From Sipunculus nudus (Eukaryota; Annelida; Sipuncula; Golfingiida; Sipunculidae), in contig CM049314.1 of assembly GCA_026874595.1 (NCBI GenBank), positions 75,964,300-76,028,299 of the forward strand: a DNA stretch of 64,000 nucleotides, in the 5' to 3' direction. Shown one piece after another: positions 23,039 to 32,646 of this stretch (its first letter is position 1; every line of letters begins with the position of its first letter). A program made the position numbers and the translations under genes. A model generated the notes under the pieces. It was given only the letters and a program-made list of their open reading frames with translations, had not been told where the DNA came from and did no database searches.

Positions 23039-25438
23039 CTACCTGCCGCCGTCCTTACGACATGTTGTCTCGAAAATATCTTGGGCTCTCTGGTCTTCAA
23101 GCGACATCACTTTTACAGGACAGGAACAACCTGGTGTACGAATCCCTAGAGTCTCCATGTCATATAATGTCTCCATGTTGACCTTCTGGACAAAGTTGAT
23201 TGAAACATCAGGCGTACGACTATTACTTGGTCCTATCACAAACCATCCTAGCTTGGTTTTCTTTCCGACCGGTTCAAAGTAGGCGCCCTTACGAATTTCC
23301 TCCTCAACATGAAGATGACTGTACTGAACTCCTAGGATCAGATCTATAGGTCCTGCCTTATGTGAGAATTGTACATCACTCAGGTGCTGGAATGACGACA
23401 GCCAATGCCTGTCCAGAGGATGGACGCTAACAATTGTATTGTCTATTTCGTGGGCCTCAATTTCATATTCTCCTACGCCCTGCAACGGGGAGATCCACAC
23501 TTTGATCCTCCTGCTATCACTCTGGTCGAGTCTCTGCCCTCCTACAACTGACAGTTCCAGGGCCTCTCTCTTGCCTTGCAGTCCCAAAGCCTTTGAAAAG
23601 TCTTTCCTAATAATTGTGGTTGCAGCCCCACTGTCGATCAAGACGTTTCCCTGCCTAACCTGTCCATTATTTGATCTGAATAGAACCCTGACAACCGGCA
23701 GCAAACCATCCTTGTCAAAAGCTGTAGTAACAGTGCTAGATGGGGGAGGGTCTGTGTGTAGGAGACGATGATGCTGTTTGTCACAACCTGCTTTATCACA
23801 TTTCTTTTTTGACCTGCACTCTCTCATAGTGTGGCCCCTGTTGAGACATCCGTAACACAGTCTCTGCTCTTTTGCTGTTTTGAAACGCTCTGACACTGTC
23901 GAGTCACTGAAAGTTGGGCACTCACTAACTCTGTGCTGATCACTGCACACATAGCATCTCAATTGCCTTTTTCTGTCCTCTGATAGAGGTTGGCCCTTAA
24001 CTGCATTAACGCCTTTGCCTTTGTCCTTCTGCCAGACTCTCTGTTCAGCTCTGCCCCCTATCTCAAGGTCGCCGAAGTCTGGGTCGTAGCTAATCTTGAC
24101 TTGCCGTCGCAGTAGAGTGCTGATGTGGTCAAGAGTCGGCATGGTCCCATTTTCTCTCAGCTCTGCAGCCTTGACCTTCCACTTAATGATCAGGTGGTCA
24201 GGAAGACGCCTGACCATTCGACGGAGACTATCTGAGGCATTAACATCAGAATGAAAACCTATACGTTTCATGGTAGCAAGACAATTAATCATATCAAGTG
24301 AGAAATCACGCAAACCTTGTCTATTACCAGGCATAATCTTTGAACCCTTGGTCAGCTTATTAATGTGAGCCCTAGCAATAACACTTTTATCACCAAACTG
24401 CTCTTTCAACAGTTTTAAAGCAGTTGCATACATAACACCTGCTGACCCTAAACCTGCAATTGCCCTGTCTGCATCACCAGTGACATGCATTTTCAATTGC
24501 AACATACGAATATCATTTGTCAAGTGATATTTGTCATGAATATGGAGCTTAAAACTTTCAATAAACTCAACATATTGCAAAGGATTACCATCAAAATGAC
24601 AAAGTCTCACATTTGGAACGTCTTTGGTAGCTTCAAGTCTATATAAAGCATCAGCAACAGACATTTCTCTTACATGCCTTGTCGGTGTCGTCTCTTGGAA
24701 TTCTACCAAATCGTCTATCCAGGAATCAAACACATACATCCTTCTTGACAGATGACCTCGGCTCGCCGCGAATTGACCTCCAAACATGTTATATTGATCG
24801 CTCATGTGTACGGTCTCTGGGAAAGGAATATTAGACCTTTGTATATTGCCAGGCTCTACACAGTCATCTGCTGACATATCTGGATCTCTCTGCCTCACTG
24901 TCTCTGATATAGATTCGCGCACATCATGGTGTGTATCTCTCTGAGGGGCACTTGGCTCAGAACGTTCATTTGGAGGCCTTGATGTTGTATCTCTGTCAGA
25001 ATTACTTCTGGTCACCATAGATGTCTGCCCTGCCTGGACAGTAAGGCTTCTATCACCTTTAAGAGCTTTATAAGCTGCTTTACGATCTTCGATTTCTTCT
25101 TCAAATTCATAAAAGTCTGTGGCCAAATCTGCTTCCCATTTATCAAGAGCAGCATGACCCTCAGCTTCAGTCAGGTCATACAGTTTACCATGTAATTCAC
25201 AAAGAACATTAAAGTCTTTCTGTATTTCCTGCATTTCTCTATTTAGTCTCCTTTCGCCCACAACTTCTATGTGGCGTGAAGAATCACGTAATCTGTTCAT
25301 GGCTCTTGTCATCTTTGCTCTAAGAGACTTTCGCTTTTCTTTAATCTCAGTCATTTTTTCTTGTTTTTGGTCATTCCCAGACTGCTCTGGACCACTATCA
25401 TCAGCAGGGTTCGATCCTGTACCTGGCATCTTGTCCAT
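23039..25438 (-). CDS. BEL/Pao gag with zinc knuckles and aspartic protease
   Basis: A 799-residue ORF. The N-terminal third is charged and helical (possible coiled coil around residues 25-135), followed by a capsid-like segment. Two zinc knuckles follow from about C495 (C-x2-C-x3-H-x4-C) and C528 (C-x2-C-x4-H-x4-C), with a third Cys/His cluster after them. A retropepsin active site, VLIDSGAATTI, has its Asp at residue 602. This is the gag-protease part of a BEL/Pao polyprotein, which packages element RNA and cuts the precursor. The ORF ends in UAG at 23041-23039. The same frame then stays open through the RT, so gag-PR and pol are separated only by this codon. Confidence 0.9.
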   Translation of the reverse strand: MDKMPGTGSNPADDSGPEQSGNDQKQEKMTEIKEKRKSLRAKMTRAMNRLRDSSRHIEVVGERRLNREMQEIQKDFNVLCELHGKLYDLTEAEGHAALDKWEADLATDFYEFEEEIEDRKAAYKALKGDRSLTVQAGQTSMVTRSNSDRDTTSRPPNERSEPSAPQRDTHHDVRESISETVRQRDPDMSADDCVEPGNIQRSNIPFPETVHMSDQYNMFGGQFAASRGHLSRRMYVFDSWIDDLVEFQETTPTRHVREMSVADALYRLEATKDVPNVRLCHFDGNPLQYVEFIESFKLHIHDKYHLTNDIRMLQLKMHVTGDADRAIAGLGSAGVMYATALKLLKEQFGDKSVIARAHINKLTKGSKIMPGNRQGLRDFSLDMINCLATMKRIGFHSDVNASDSLRRMVRRLPDHLIIKWKVKAAELRENGTMPTLDHISTLLRRQVKISYDPDFGDLEIGGRAEQRVWQKDKGKGVNAVKGQPLSEDRKRQLRCYVCSDQHRVSECPTFSDSTVSERFKTAKEQRLCYGCLNRGHTMRECRSKKKCDKAGCDKQHHRLLHTDPPPSSTVTTAFDKDGLLPVVRVLFRSNNGQVRQGNVLIDSGAATTIIRKDFSKALGLQGKREALELSVVGGQRLDQSDSRRIKVWISPLQGVGEYEIEAHEIDNTIVSVHPLDRHWLSSFQHLSDVQFSHKAGPIDLILGVQYSHLHVEEEIRKGAYFEPVGKKTKLGWFVIGPSNSRTPDVSINFVQKVNMETLYDMETLGIRTPGCSCPVKVMSLEDQRAQDIFETTCRKDGGR

Positions 25439-25500
25439 GTCACCACTACTCGGGTTGTCTGCTAAGTCGACACAACATGCTCATCAATTCCTCAGAACTT

Positions 25501-26786
25501 TGGTGCAGACACAGACCAGATGCCCTTCCATTTCAAACACGAGGGAGTCGCCTTTAACATGCTTTATTGCATAAAGCTGGCGTTCTGAAATTACAGAAAC
25601 AATAAACAAGTCCTTAAAACCACATACTGACTTGTTGTGACCCTTACTGTTTATAATATAAAGACATATCTGTATGAGTGTACCGCAACATTCTATACTC
25701 TAAGCAAATAGTCTCTGAAATATCCATAACTAGTCCTATATAGATAGACAGCTTTAAATTGAATTACAAAACAGTCCTATTGCAAGTATTATATCATACA
25801 CTCCCTATTATTCAGTTTACCTAAACATTAATGTGCATGTTCAAATTGCAGTTATATTTACCTATGGAAACATTAATGACATATATAGCCATATAATAAC
25901 GTTCTCTTTCTGGAAGAAGTTAAACTTAATCATAAATATTTAGAGCACTGTGAATCCTGACAATTAAATAATATAAGAGTCTCATATAGTCTCTGGTCTT
26001 ACAGGTGTTATCATAATGAAAACTATCAATTAAGCAATTACCACAAATAAGCACTACAACACAGAATGATGTAACCTGTGAAATATTTAAACCACTTGAA
26101 TGTAATATGACATATTGACAAGCCTGTATGCATCCTACATGCATTCAATTTAATGTGAGAGCCTTCTTACAATCTTAAACAATACCCCCAAATGCTCAGT
26201 CAAATATTCCAATACAGACAGATAAACAATGTGATTAAATTTACTGCCGGTATACAAAGTCTCAAACGATATAGTAATCTACCCTGATTTACCTTTGGTA
26301 CAGACATCAAACGAATAATATTGCCAGATTACATGAACAATACAGCAAACAAACATCTCGGAATGATTAAATTCGTCCTCAGTGTCAAACTCGCATATTA
26401 AATTAAGCTTTAATGCTGACAACCGTATGAAACTCATCCTCGGCGTCAAACTCAAACATATTAAACTCGACCGCAGTACAAAGTGGGATTCTTATGATTT
26501 CACATTTAAAGCATAACTTTTATAACTCACAGAGATGCAGTTTCACCGCACAATGCACACAAAATCAATAACAAGGCCACAATACCTGAGGAGTGAGTCT
26601 CCCTCGGCCCGAAACCACAAGAAATCGTCACAAGTGATGAAAAAGCGCCGCTGGACCGCTCACGGGTCCCGCGCCCCAAACCCCTCGACCTTCACCTTGC
26701 CAAACTCGCATTAAAACAAAAGGGGAGCGGTCCCAAACCCAATTACGCGGGACCATTCTCACTATGAAGTCGCGCTATACGAAACA
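25501..26786 (-). repeat. BEL/Pao 5' LTR
   Basis: Second copy of the 1286-bp LTR, with no difference noticed from 18598-19883. The interior directly downstream on the minus strand (25500 downward) begins AAGTTCTGAGG. No primer-binding site starting with TGG is obvious there, so the primer tRNA is unassigned. Confidence 0.93.
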
Positions 26787-27599
26787 AGGGGAATAGTGCA
26801 AGGTGTGTTGCATATTAGCATGGATGTCTGCAGCTTAAACGTGAATGTAGGTGGTGCCTCCTGTCATAAAATTGAGAAAATTGTCCAGGATGTATAAACC
26901 TGCAAAATTTCAGGTGGATTAGTCAAACCACTGCCGAGATATGAGTGATTTTATCCCAAAGCAGATCAACAGATGGATGCTGTGCATGAATGGTTGCAGG
27001 TGGCACCACCAGTTTGTATATAATGAAGAGCTATGTGAGATCTATACACATGCAAAATTTTGGCCTAATCGGTCAAACGGCTCCCAAGATATGAGCTAAG
27101 TTGTCTGCAGAGTAAATGTGAATGTAGGTGGTGCCACCTGTCATAAAATCAAGAAAGCTGTCCAGGATGTATACACATGCAAAATTTCAGGTGGATAAGT
27201 CCAACCAATGCAGAGATGAGTGATTTTATCCCAAGGCAGATGAACAGATGGACACTGTGCAAAAATGGTTGCAGGTGGCCCAACCATTTTTTATGTATGT
27301 TATAAAGCTATCCAAGGTGTACATTTGTGCAAATTTTTTTCCGGATCGATCAAACTGTTCCTGGCATATGTGGGTTAATGTGTCAAAACAGATGCACAGA
27401 TGGACGCACTGGAGAGAGGAAAGGTCAGAGGTCAAAACTAAATCGGGGCACAGCAGTTCACATGTTACCCGAATATAATCCCAGGTTTCGTAAAATTCCG
27501 CCCAGCGGTTACGGAGGAGTTCTCCTAACACCTACGCGGTGGCGGCAGCTCGCTGAAAACATAGTATCCGCAAAAACTGAGTTTTGACGGAAACAATTA
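26787..27599 (+). mobile_element. P-family copy 3, right fragment
   Basis: Resumes with AGGGGAATAG, the target duplication, and runs through four P monomers to GTTTTGACGGAAACAATTA. Together with 18505-18597 it gives a copy similar to 32647-33845. Confidence 0.85.
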
Positions 27600-27754
27600 G
27601 GATGTCAATGTGGATCCTGGTTCAATATCATGCAATTAGCTTGTCCAAGCAATCATTTGTCCAAACAAATACTTTTTTAGAATTACACATATGCCTACAT
27701 TAACTGAGAACCAAGAATCCAAGTAAGCACATTCACAATACATACATAACCTAC

Positions 27755-27893
27755 CTGGACAACCAAACAGTTCTATCCAAATGGTGTACACATCACCAAC
27801 CCATCGTTTTGGGTGGATCTGGACACTTCTTGCTGACACTACTGTAGGTAACATCTCAGTTCTCATTGAGTCATTCCTAGATCCTTGAAAAAC
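27755..27893 (-). CDS. F5/8 type C domain 1, exon c
   Basis: A 139-nt exon starts in phase 0 with VFQGSRNDSMRTEMLP, continues VVSARSVQIHPKRWVG and ends at IELFGCPG. This is the C-terminal part of a discoidin domain: F.GS.D, the AR.V.I.P..W strand and the closing E..GC cysteine that pairs with the first Cys in exon a. The acceptor is TTTTTGCAG|GTTTTT and the donor CCAG|GTAGGT, leaving phase 1. It joins in frame to the EGF exon at 14556. On the minus strand it lies just upstream of a P-family element split by the BEL insertion. Confidence 0.84.
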
Positions 27894-28186
27894 CTGCAAA
27901 AATTAATATGTACAAAAGGACTGTGACATACAGTGCTACCGGCCCTGTGTATGTGAAATGGAATTTCATAAAATAATAAAATTACTTAAGAAAAACATAG
28001 TTTAAATCATATGGTGCATTAAAATGTCAGTTTATATTAATTTGGAACATCAAATCATATAGTGTAGTCAGAGAGACAGAGTCAATAATATATTTGTTCA
28101 AGTTGCATGTTGTTGTTGTCATCAGACTGTTTACATCAATGCCCTGGAAGCTTGTGGATTATTTAATAGTATTTTGTTTTTTAATG

Positions 28187-28676
28187 TTAGAAAATGGACT
28201 TACTGTACCATGATTTATTATAATTAGATGACAGAAGGTTCTAGAGAATTCTAGTAATGTGCAAATTCCAATAGGATAATTCCAGAAAATCCTGTAGGTG
28301 CTAGTCTTGACTAGAAAAGACCTGATCATTCTAGAGACTTCTGGAAGTTTTGGTTACCCAGATATAAACAGGAAGTGTCAAGGCCGGTTAGGAATGAATG
28401 AATTTGGAAGCTAGCGTCAACTGGTGACGGGTCGTATTAGGTTTACACCGAGCAGCGGGGCGTAGTTACAAATTCAGCGAGGACATTATTAGTCCTGGAG
28501 ATAGTACATATATAGTTACTGCCAAGCAGGGCATTAGGAGATTTACGCGACTTGTACTTTGTTGAAGACGTTGTTATAGTGAGATTGGAGCCAGTCAACA
28601 ATGATTGTGGCCTATTGTTGGATGTTACTGGAATAAACCTGTTTTTCAATTTAGACGAGTGATATTTTGGACTTTT
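28187..28676 (+). promoter_or_regulatory. Heat-shock-element cluster with TATA, possible solo LTR
   Basis: GAAggTTCtaGAGaaTTC (28234-28251) and TTCtaGAGacTTCtgGAA (28329-28346) each fit four alternating nGAAn units with one mismatch. TTCcaGAA is at 28280-28287. A TATA-like GATATAAA begins at 28361, 15 bp after the second cluster. AATAAA lies at about 28632. The segment could run from TGTTAG (28187) to TTTTCA (28676), as a solo LTR would, but no target duplication was seen. Confidence 0.45.
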
Positions 28677-29339
28677 CATAAATCATGAGCATATAACTCA
28701 GGAAATTCTCTTTTTACATGTGAAAATGTCCTGTTAGGCCCTCTGTAAAAACTTAAAAGTAGGTCACCGTGACCTTATTCTCTGAGTAATGGAGTATATA
28801 CTCTGATTTATTGTTTGTCTGTTATCAAGGCACAAATCGTAACAGTAAGACCCAGGAGTTGAAATTTCACATACTGACAGGTCCTCTGTGGAAACCAAAA
28901 GGTAGACCACTGTGACCTATATTCTACAGGTTATTGAACAATAACTTCAGAAGCTGTTTTATAGCCCAGTTGGGCACAGAGAGGCAGAACTGAGCTAGAT
29001 ATATGTCAATGGTTATATAACCCACAAATTTTGTTGCTTCCAATGATTGCTTGATCCACTTATGTCAGACTTAGCAAATCGCATAACTTGCCTAGGAAAT
29101 ATAATAGCCTGCCTGATATCCCAAATATATATTTATACTGATAGTAACAAAGCGGAGATCAAAATATCATTGATAAAACAGGCCAGTACTGCCTGTGTAA
29201 GCCTCCATACCCCACTCTATCCATGAAAGGTCTCATCATCATCTAAGTATTTTGTTTCAATTTAGATTTAAAATCTAAATAAAAACAAGCAAATTTGTGG
29301 AATTAATGTCCCCCTTTTTGGGGTCTTGTTGTTTTTCAT
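28677..29339. other. Intron, nothing recognised
   Basis: Contains short degenerate repeats (TAGGTCACCGTGACC near 28760, TAGACCACTGTGACC near 28902). No exon or element is supported. Confidence 0.45.
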
Positions 29340-30330
29340 GCTTGATAACAGACGGACAGACAGAGTGACAGACAGACAGTTGTACAGAGAGAAGCCAGAC
29401 ACTCCAAAACAAATCACAACCAATTTAGGTGAGCATGAGTGCAATCACTGACCAAATTCTGAATGAAACTGGATAATATTTTGGGAAAGTTATCCCACAG
29501 ACATGAAAACCTGATGGACTGACAGAAAAAGTGACAGACAGACAGATGCCAGACACTCCAAAACCAATCCCAACCAAGGTCAGCATGAGAGCAATCACTG
29601 ACCAAAATTTGAATGAAATTGGATTATATTTAGGAAAGTTATCGCACAGAAACATAAATCTGACGGACTGACAGACAGAGTGACAGACAGACAGATAGAC
29701 AGATGCCAGACACTCCAAAACCAATCCCAACAAAGATTAGCATGAGAGCAATCACTGACTAAAATTTGAATGAAATCAGATTATATTTAGGAAAGTATTT
29801 GAACGGAAATGTAAACCTGACTGACAGACAGACATATATAATTTATACAGAAGCCAGACACTCCAAAACCAATCCCAACCAAAGTAAATGTGAGAGCAAT
29901 CACTGACCCAAATTTGAATGATATTGTATAATATTTAGGAAAGTTATCACCCAGAAACAAAAACCTGACAGACTGACAGACAGAGTGACAGACAGACAGA
30001 AGCCAGACACTCCAAAACCAATTCCAACCAAGGTAAGCATGAAAGCAATCACTGACCCAAATTTGAATGAAATTGGATAATATTTAGGAAAGTTATTGCT
30101 TGGAAACAAAAACCTGACAGACAGTCAGACAAAGTGACAGACAGACAGATAGAAGCCAGACACTCCAAAACCAATCCCAACCAAGGTATGCATGAGAGCA
30201 ATCACTGACCCAAAATTGAATGAAATGGGATAATATTTAGGAAAGTTATGGCACGGAAATGAAAAAAAAACCTGACAGTCGACAGACAGAGAGACAGACG
30301 GACAGACAGACAAACCAAAATCAATGTCCC
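29340..30330. repeat. Minisatellite, six units of about 152 bp
   Basis: GCCAGACACTCCAAAACCAA recurs at 29394, 29548, 29705, 29853, 30002 and 30155 (spacing 148-157). Each unit also has GAGAGCAATCACTGACC and a CAGACAGACAG-rich part. The apparent ORFs on the minus strand are coded by the array. Confidence 0.9.
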
Positions 30331-31020
30331 CTGCATCTGCGGAGTGGGGAACAACAAGAGACCTTGGCCTCAGACAGTCAGGTGACCACGACTTGGACTT
30401 GGCCTCGGACGGTGGTGACTTGGACTAGGCCTTGGCCTCAGAGGTTGGTGACTTGACTACAACACTGGTAACAGAGCCTATGATCAAAATGTTATTGATG
30501 AAACTTACAAGTACTGCCTGTCTTAGCCTCCATACCCAACTGTGTCCATGCAAGATCTGAGTGTCGTCAAATTATTTTGTTTCAATTTAGCTTTAAAATC
30601 TAAATTAAAAATGAGGGACCTGTCAGTCATGCATGGTGCTCATTTGACACTGATTCTGATAACATTTGTGTTGACTGTGCACTTTTATTGACCACATGAA
30701 ATACGGAGGAGCATCTCATGATCACAAACGTGTATTTATAAAAGTTTCAGTATTTCAACTAAATGACTGTAATATGCAGGTTAATATATCCATTTGGATC
30801 ATAGAAAACCCTGGATAAAAATAATTGAGTTTTTTTTTATAATGTTTCCATATTTAAATATAATTGTCCCTATTTGGAGTACATATCCAACATGCAAATA
30901 CTGTGTCACTCCCCATGTTAATTTTATTTTTGTTTAGCTCCAATGAGCAGAAAAATTACATATATTTAACAATTTTAAGTATGATATTTATTATTTTTTA
31001 TGGAAACCTAACTTTTTTAC
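30331..31020. other. Intron, nothing recognised
   Basis: After a short imperfect repeat (GGTGACTTGGACTTGGCC variants, 30360-30460) no feature is supported. The 30480-30620 part echoes 29150-29290 (TACTGCCTGT.TTAGCCTCCATACCC). Confidence 0.45.
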
Positions 31021-31161
31021 CCTTGGCACAAATCCATCCATGTACGGCAGGAAATGATTGCCATCATGGCTGTAGTGGAGAGTGAACCACAGTACTGGAT
31101 CATAGTAATGTGAGCTCTTAACAAGAACGCCAACCACACGATGCATTGATCCTAAGTCAGT
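31021..31161 (-). CDS. F5/8 type C domain 1, exon b
   Basis: A 141-nt, 47-codon exon in phase 0-0 encodes TDLGSMHRVVGVLVKSS, then WFTLHYSHDGNHFLPY and ends at FVPR. It carries the central signature of the discoidin fold: (V)DLG..  RVVGV, then W....L.YS.DG..F..Y. The acceptor is TTTATTTCAG|ACTGAC and the donor AGG|GTAAAA. Preceded by exon a it restores the classic YIQ-x-DLG strand. Three degenerate copies of this acceptor and the first codons of the exon lie just upstream (31215, 31282, 31667). The nearest of these keeps the frame open as QADLGLVHH, so a longer alternative exon is possible. Confidence 0.84.
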
Positions 31162-31193
31162 CTGAAATAAAACAGAGATAAAACCGGACACAT

Positions 31194-31670
31194 GATGCAC
31201 TAAGCCTAAGTCAGCCTGAAATAAAACAGGGTGATTACCATACAGTAAAGCTAAACACAAGATGCTCTGATCTAAAATCAGCCTGAAACATGATATAAAA
31301 TAAACTTATTTTACATGGATTGTACAAATAGTTATTATAACTACCAGTAATCACGGCACTCTGCATGGCTCAGATTTTGGCATCCAGTAGACTTAAGAGG
31401 TGGAGGAAACTGGGAAACCTGGAGAAAACCACTGGCCTTGGATGGGCAACTTCAACCCACTCCATATAGCCACACCGTGAATCAAACCGAGGTCGCCAGC
31501 AGAGAAAGCCTAGTGTTTTACCCCTCAACTGTCCAGGCCCCCATAAAAGCTAGGATGAATTACCACTAATAATGCTGTAAAAAAAGGCAACCTTCTATTG
31601 ACAGGCAGCCCAAAATATGAGAAATTTACAATGGCAAACAAGGATGTTGCTCTGATCCAAAGTCAGCCTG
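31194..31670 (-). repeat. Degenerate copies of the exon b acceptor boundary
   Basis: The real boundary TTTATTTCAG|ACTGACTTAGG (31161) is echoed on the minus strand at 31215 (TTTATTTCAG|GCTGACTTAGG), 31282 (GTTTCAG|GCTGATTTTAG) and 31667 (TATTTCAG|GCTGACTTTGG). Each copy spans the polypyrimidine end, the AG and about 20 exon-like bases, including the bases coding DLG. Confidence 0.7.
31386..31550 (-). repeat. Degenerate SINE-like conserved repeat
   Basis: GGTGGAGGAAACTGGGAAAC, GGAGAAAACC and GAATCAAACCGAGGTCGCCA resemble a widespread animal repeat whose end looks like a reversed tRNA B box. Strand and class are uncertain. Confidence 0.35.
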
Positions 31671-31682
31671 AAATATATCAGA

Positions 31683-32305
31683 ATGTGTTATTATAATCAT
31701 ACCTGTGTGTACATATATTCATTCGTTACAGAATGAATTAGCATACAAAACACACAGTGTTATCATAATTATCAGACCTGTGTGTACATATATTCATTTG
31801 TTACAGAATGAATTAGCATACAAAGCACAGTGTTATCATAATCAGACCTGTGTGTACATATATTCTTTTGTTACAGAATGAATTAGCATACAAAACACAG
31901 TGTTATTATAATCACACCTGTGTGTACATATATTCATTTTTTACAGAATGAATTAGCATACAAATCACACAGTGTTATCATAATCACACCTGTGTGTACA
32001 TATATTCATTTGTTACAGAATGAATTAGCATACAAAACACAGTGTTATTATAATCACACCTGTGTGTACATATATTCATTTGTTACAGAATGAATTAGCA
32101 TACAAAACACACAGTGTTGTTATAATCATACCTGTGTGTACATATATTCATTTGTTACAGAAAGAATTAGCATACAAAACACAGTGTTATTATAATCATA
32201 CCTGTGTGTACATATATTCATTTGTTACAGAATGAATTAGCATACAAAATTCACAGTGTTATTATAATCATACCTGTGTGTACATATATTCATTTGTTAC
32301 ACACT
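31683..32305. repeat. Minisatellite of nine 70-75-bp units with donor-like sites
   Basis: ACCTGTGTGTACATATATTC recurs at 31701, 31776, 31846, 31916, 31988, 32058, 32130, 32200 and 32272. On the minus strand each unit reads ATGTACACACAG|GTGTGATT or close to it, resembling the donor of exon a (TGTATATACAG|GTGAGAATT). The array ends about 50 bp from that donor. Confidence 0.92.
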
Positions 32306-32353
32306 GGTTATGGTAAAAAACTCACCTCAGCACTGCTTTTAATTAATTCTCAC

Positions 32354-32511
32354 CTGTATATACACATGGTCATTATGTAATGGTCTCCATCCAGCATTTG
32401 TTGGCCCTGATAGGACAATCTTTGCTTGTTCCGGCTCATGACCAGGGACACTGTCTACTGATGCTGTCAGTGTTGTGTTTGTGACAGGTCCTACAAGGCG
32501 TCTTCTACAGT
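32354..32511 (-). CDS. F5/8 type C domain 1, exon a
   Basis: A 158-nt exon begins in phase 1 with DCRRRLVGPVTNTTLTASVD and ends in phase 0 with GWRPLHNDHVYIQ. This is the start of a discoidin (coagulation factor 5/8 type C) domain: first Cys, the LTAS strand, then the W..N..YIQ block that normally precedes VDLG. The acceptor is ATTGATCACAG and the donor is ACAG|GTGAGA. It can follow the CTLD exon ending at 50898, the joined codon being Asp. Discoidin domains typically bind phosphatidylserine, glycans or collagen through exposed loops. The intron downstream begins close to an array of donor-like repeats (31683-32305). Confidence 0.82.
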
Positions 32512-32646
32512 CTGTGATCAATGTAAAACAATAAACAATTTCACATAAATTTGGTCTCCTCCATGGGGTAAATTCTGTACAGCCAGGCATCTGGATCAGT
32601 TGAGCAGAGACCTTGCTTCACCAAGCCCCAAGGATACTATTTGATG

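Larger units (their letters stand above)
18598..26786 (-). mobile_element. BEL/Pao LTR retrotransposon, near-intact
   Basis: An 8189-bp element on the minus strand has LTRs at 25501-26786 (5') and 18598-19883 (3'). Each LTR is 1286 bp, starts TG and ends CA when read on the minus strand, and the two look identical by eye. The target duplication AGGGG flanks it (18593-18597 and 26787-26791), the 5-bp length usual for BEL/Pao. The interior codes gag with zinc knuckles, aspartic protease, RT with YVDD, RNase H and a D,D,E integrase in one frame, broken by a UAG at 23041-23039. It lies in a P-family element whose two halves are otherwise continuous. Identical LTRs and a clean duplication argue for a recent insertion. 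Confidence 0.93.

Noticed and set aside
29414-30313. Overlapping minus-strand ORFs with repeated Val-Ser-Gly-rich segments.
   Set aside because: They are translations of the 152-bp minisatellite.
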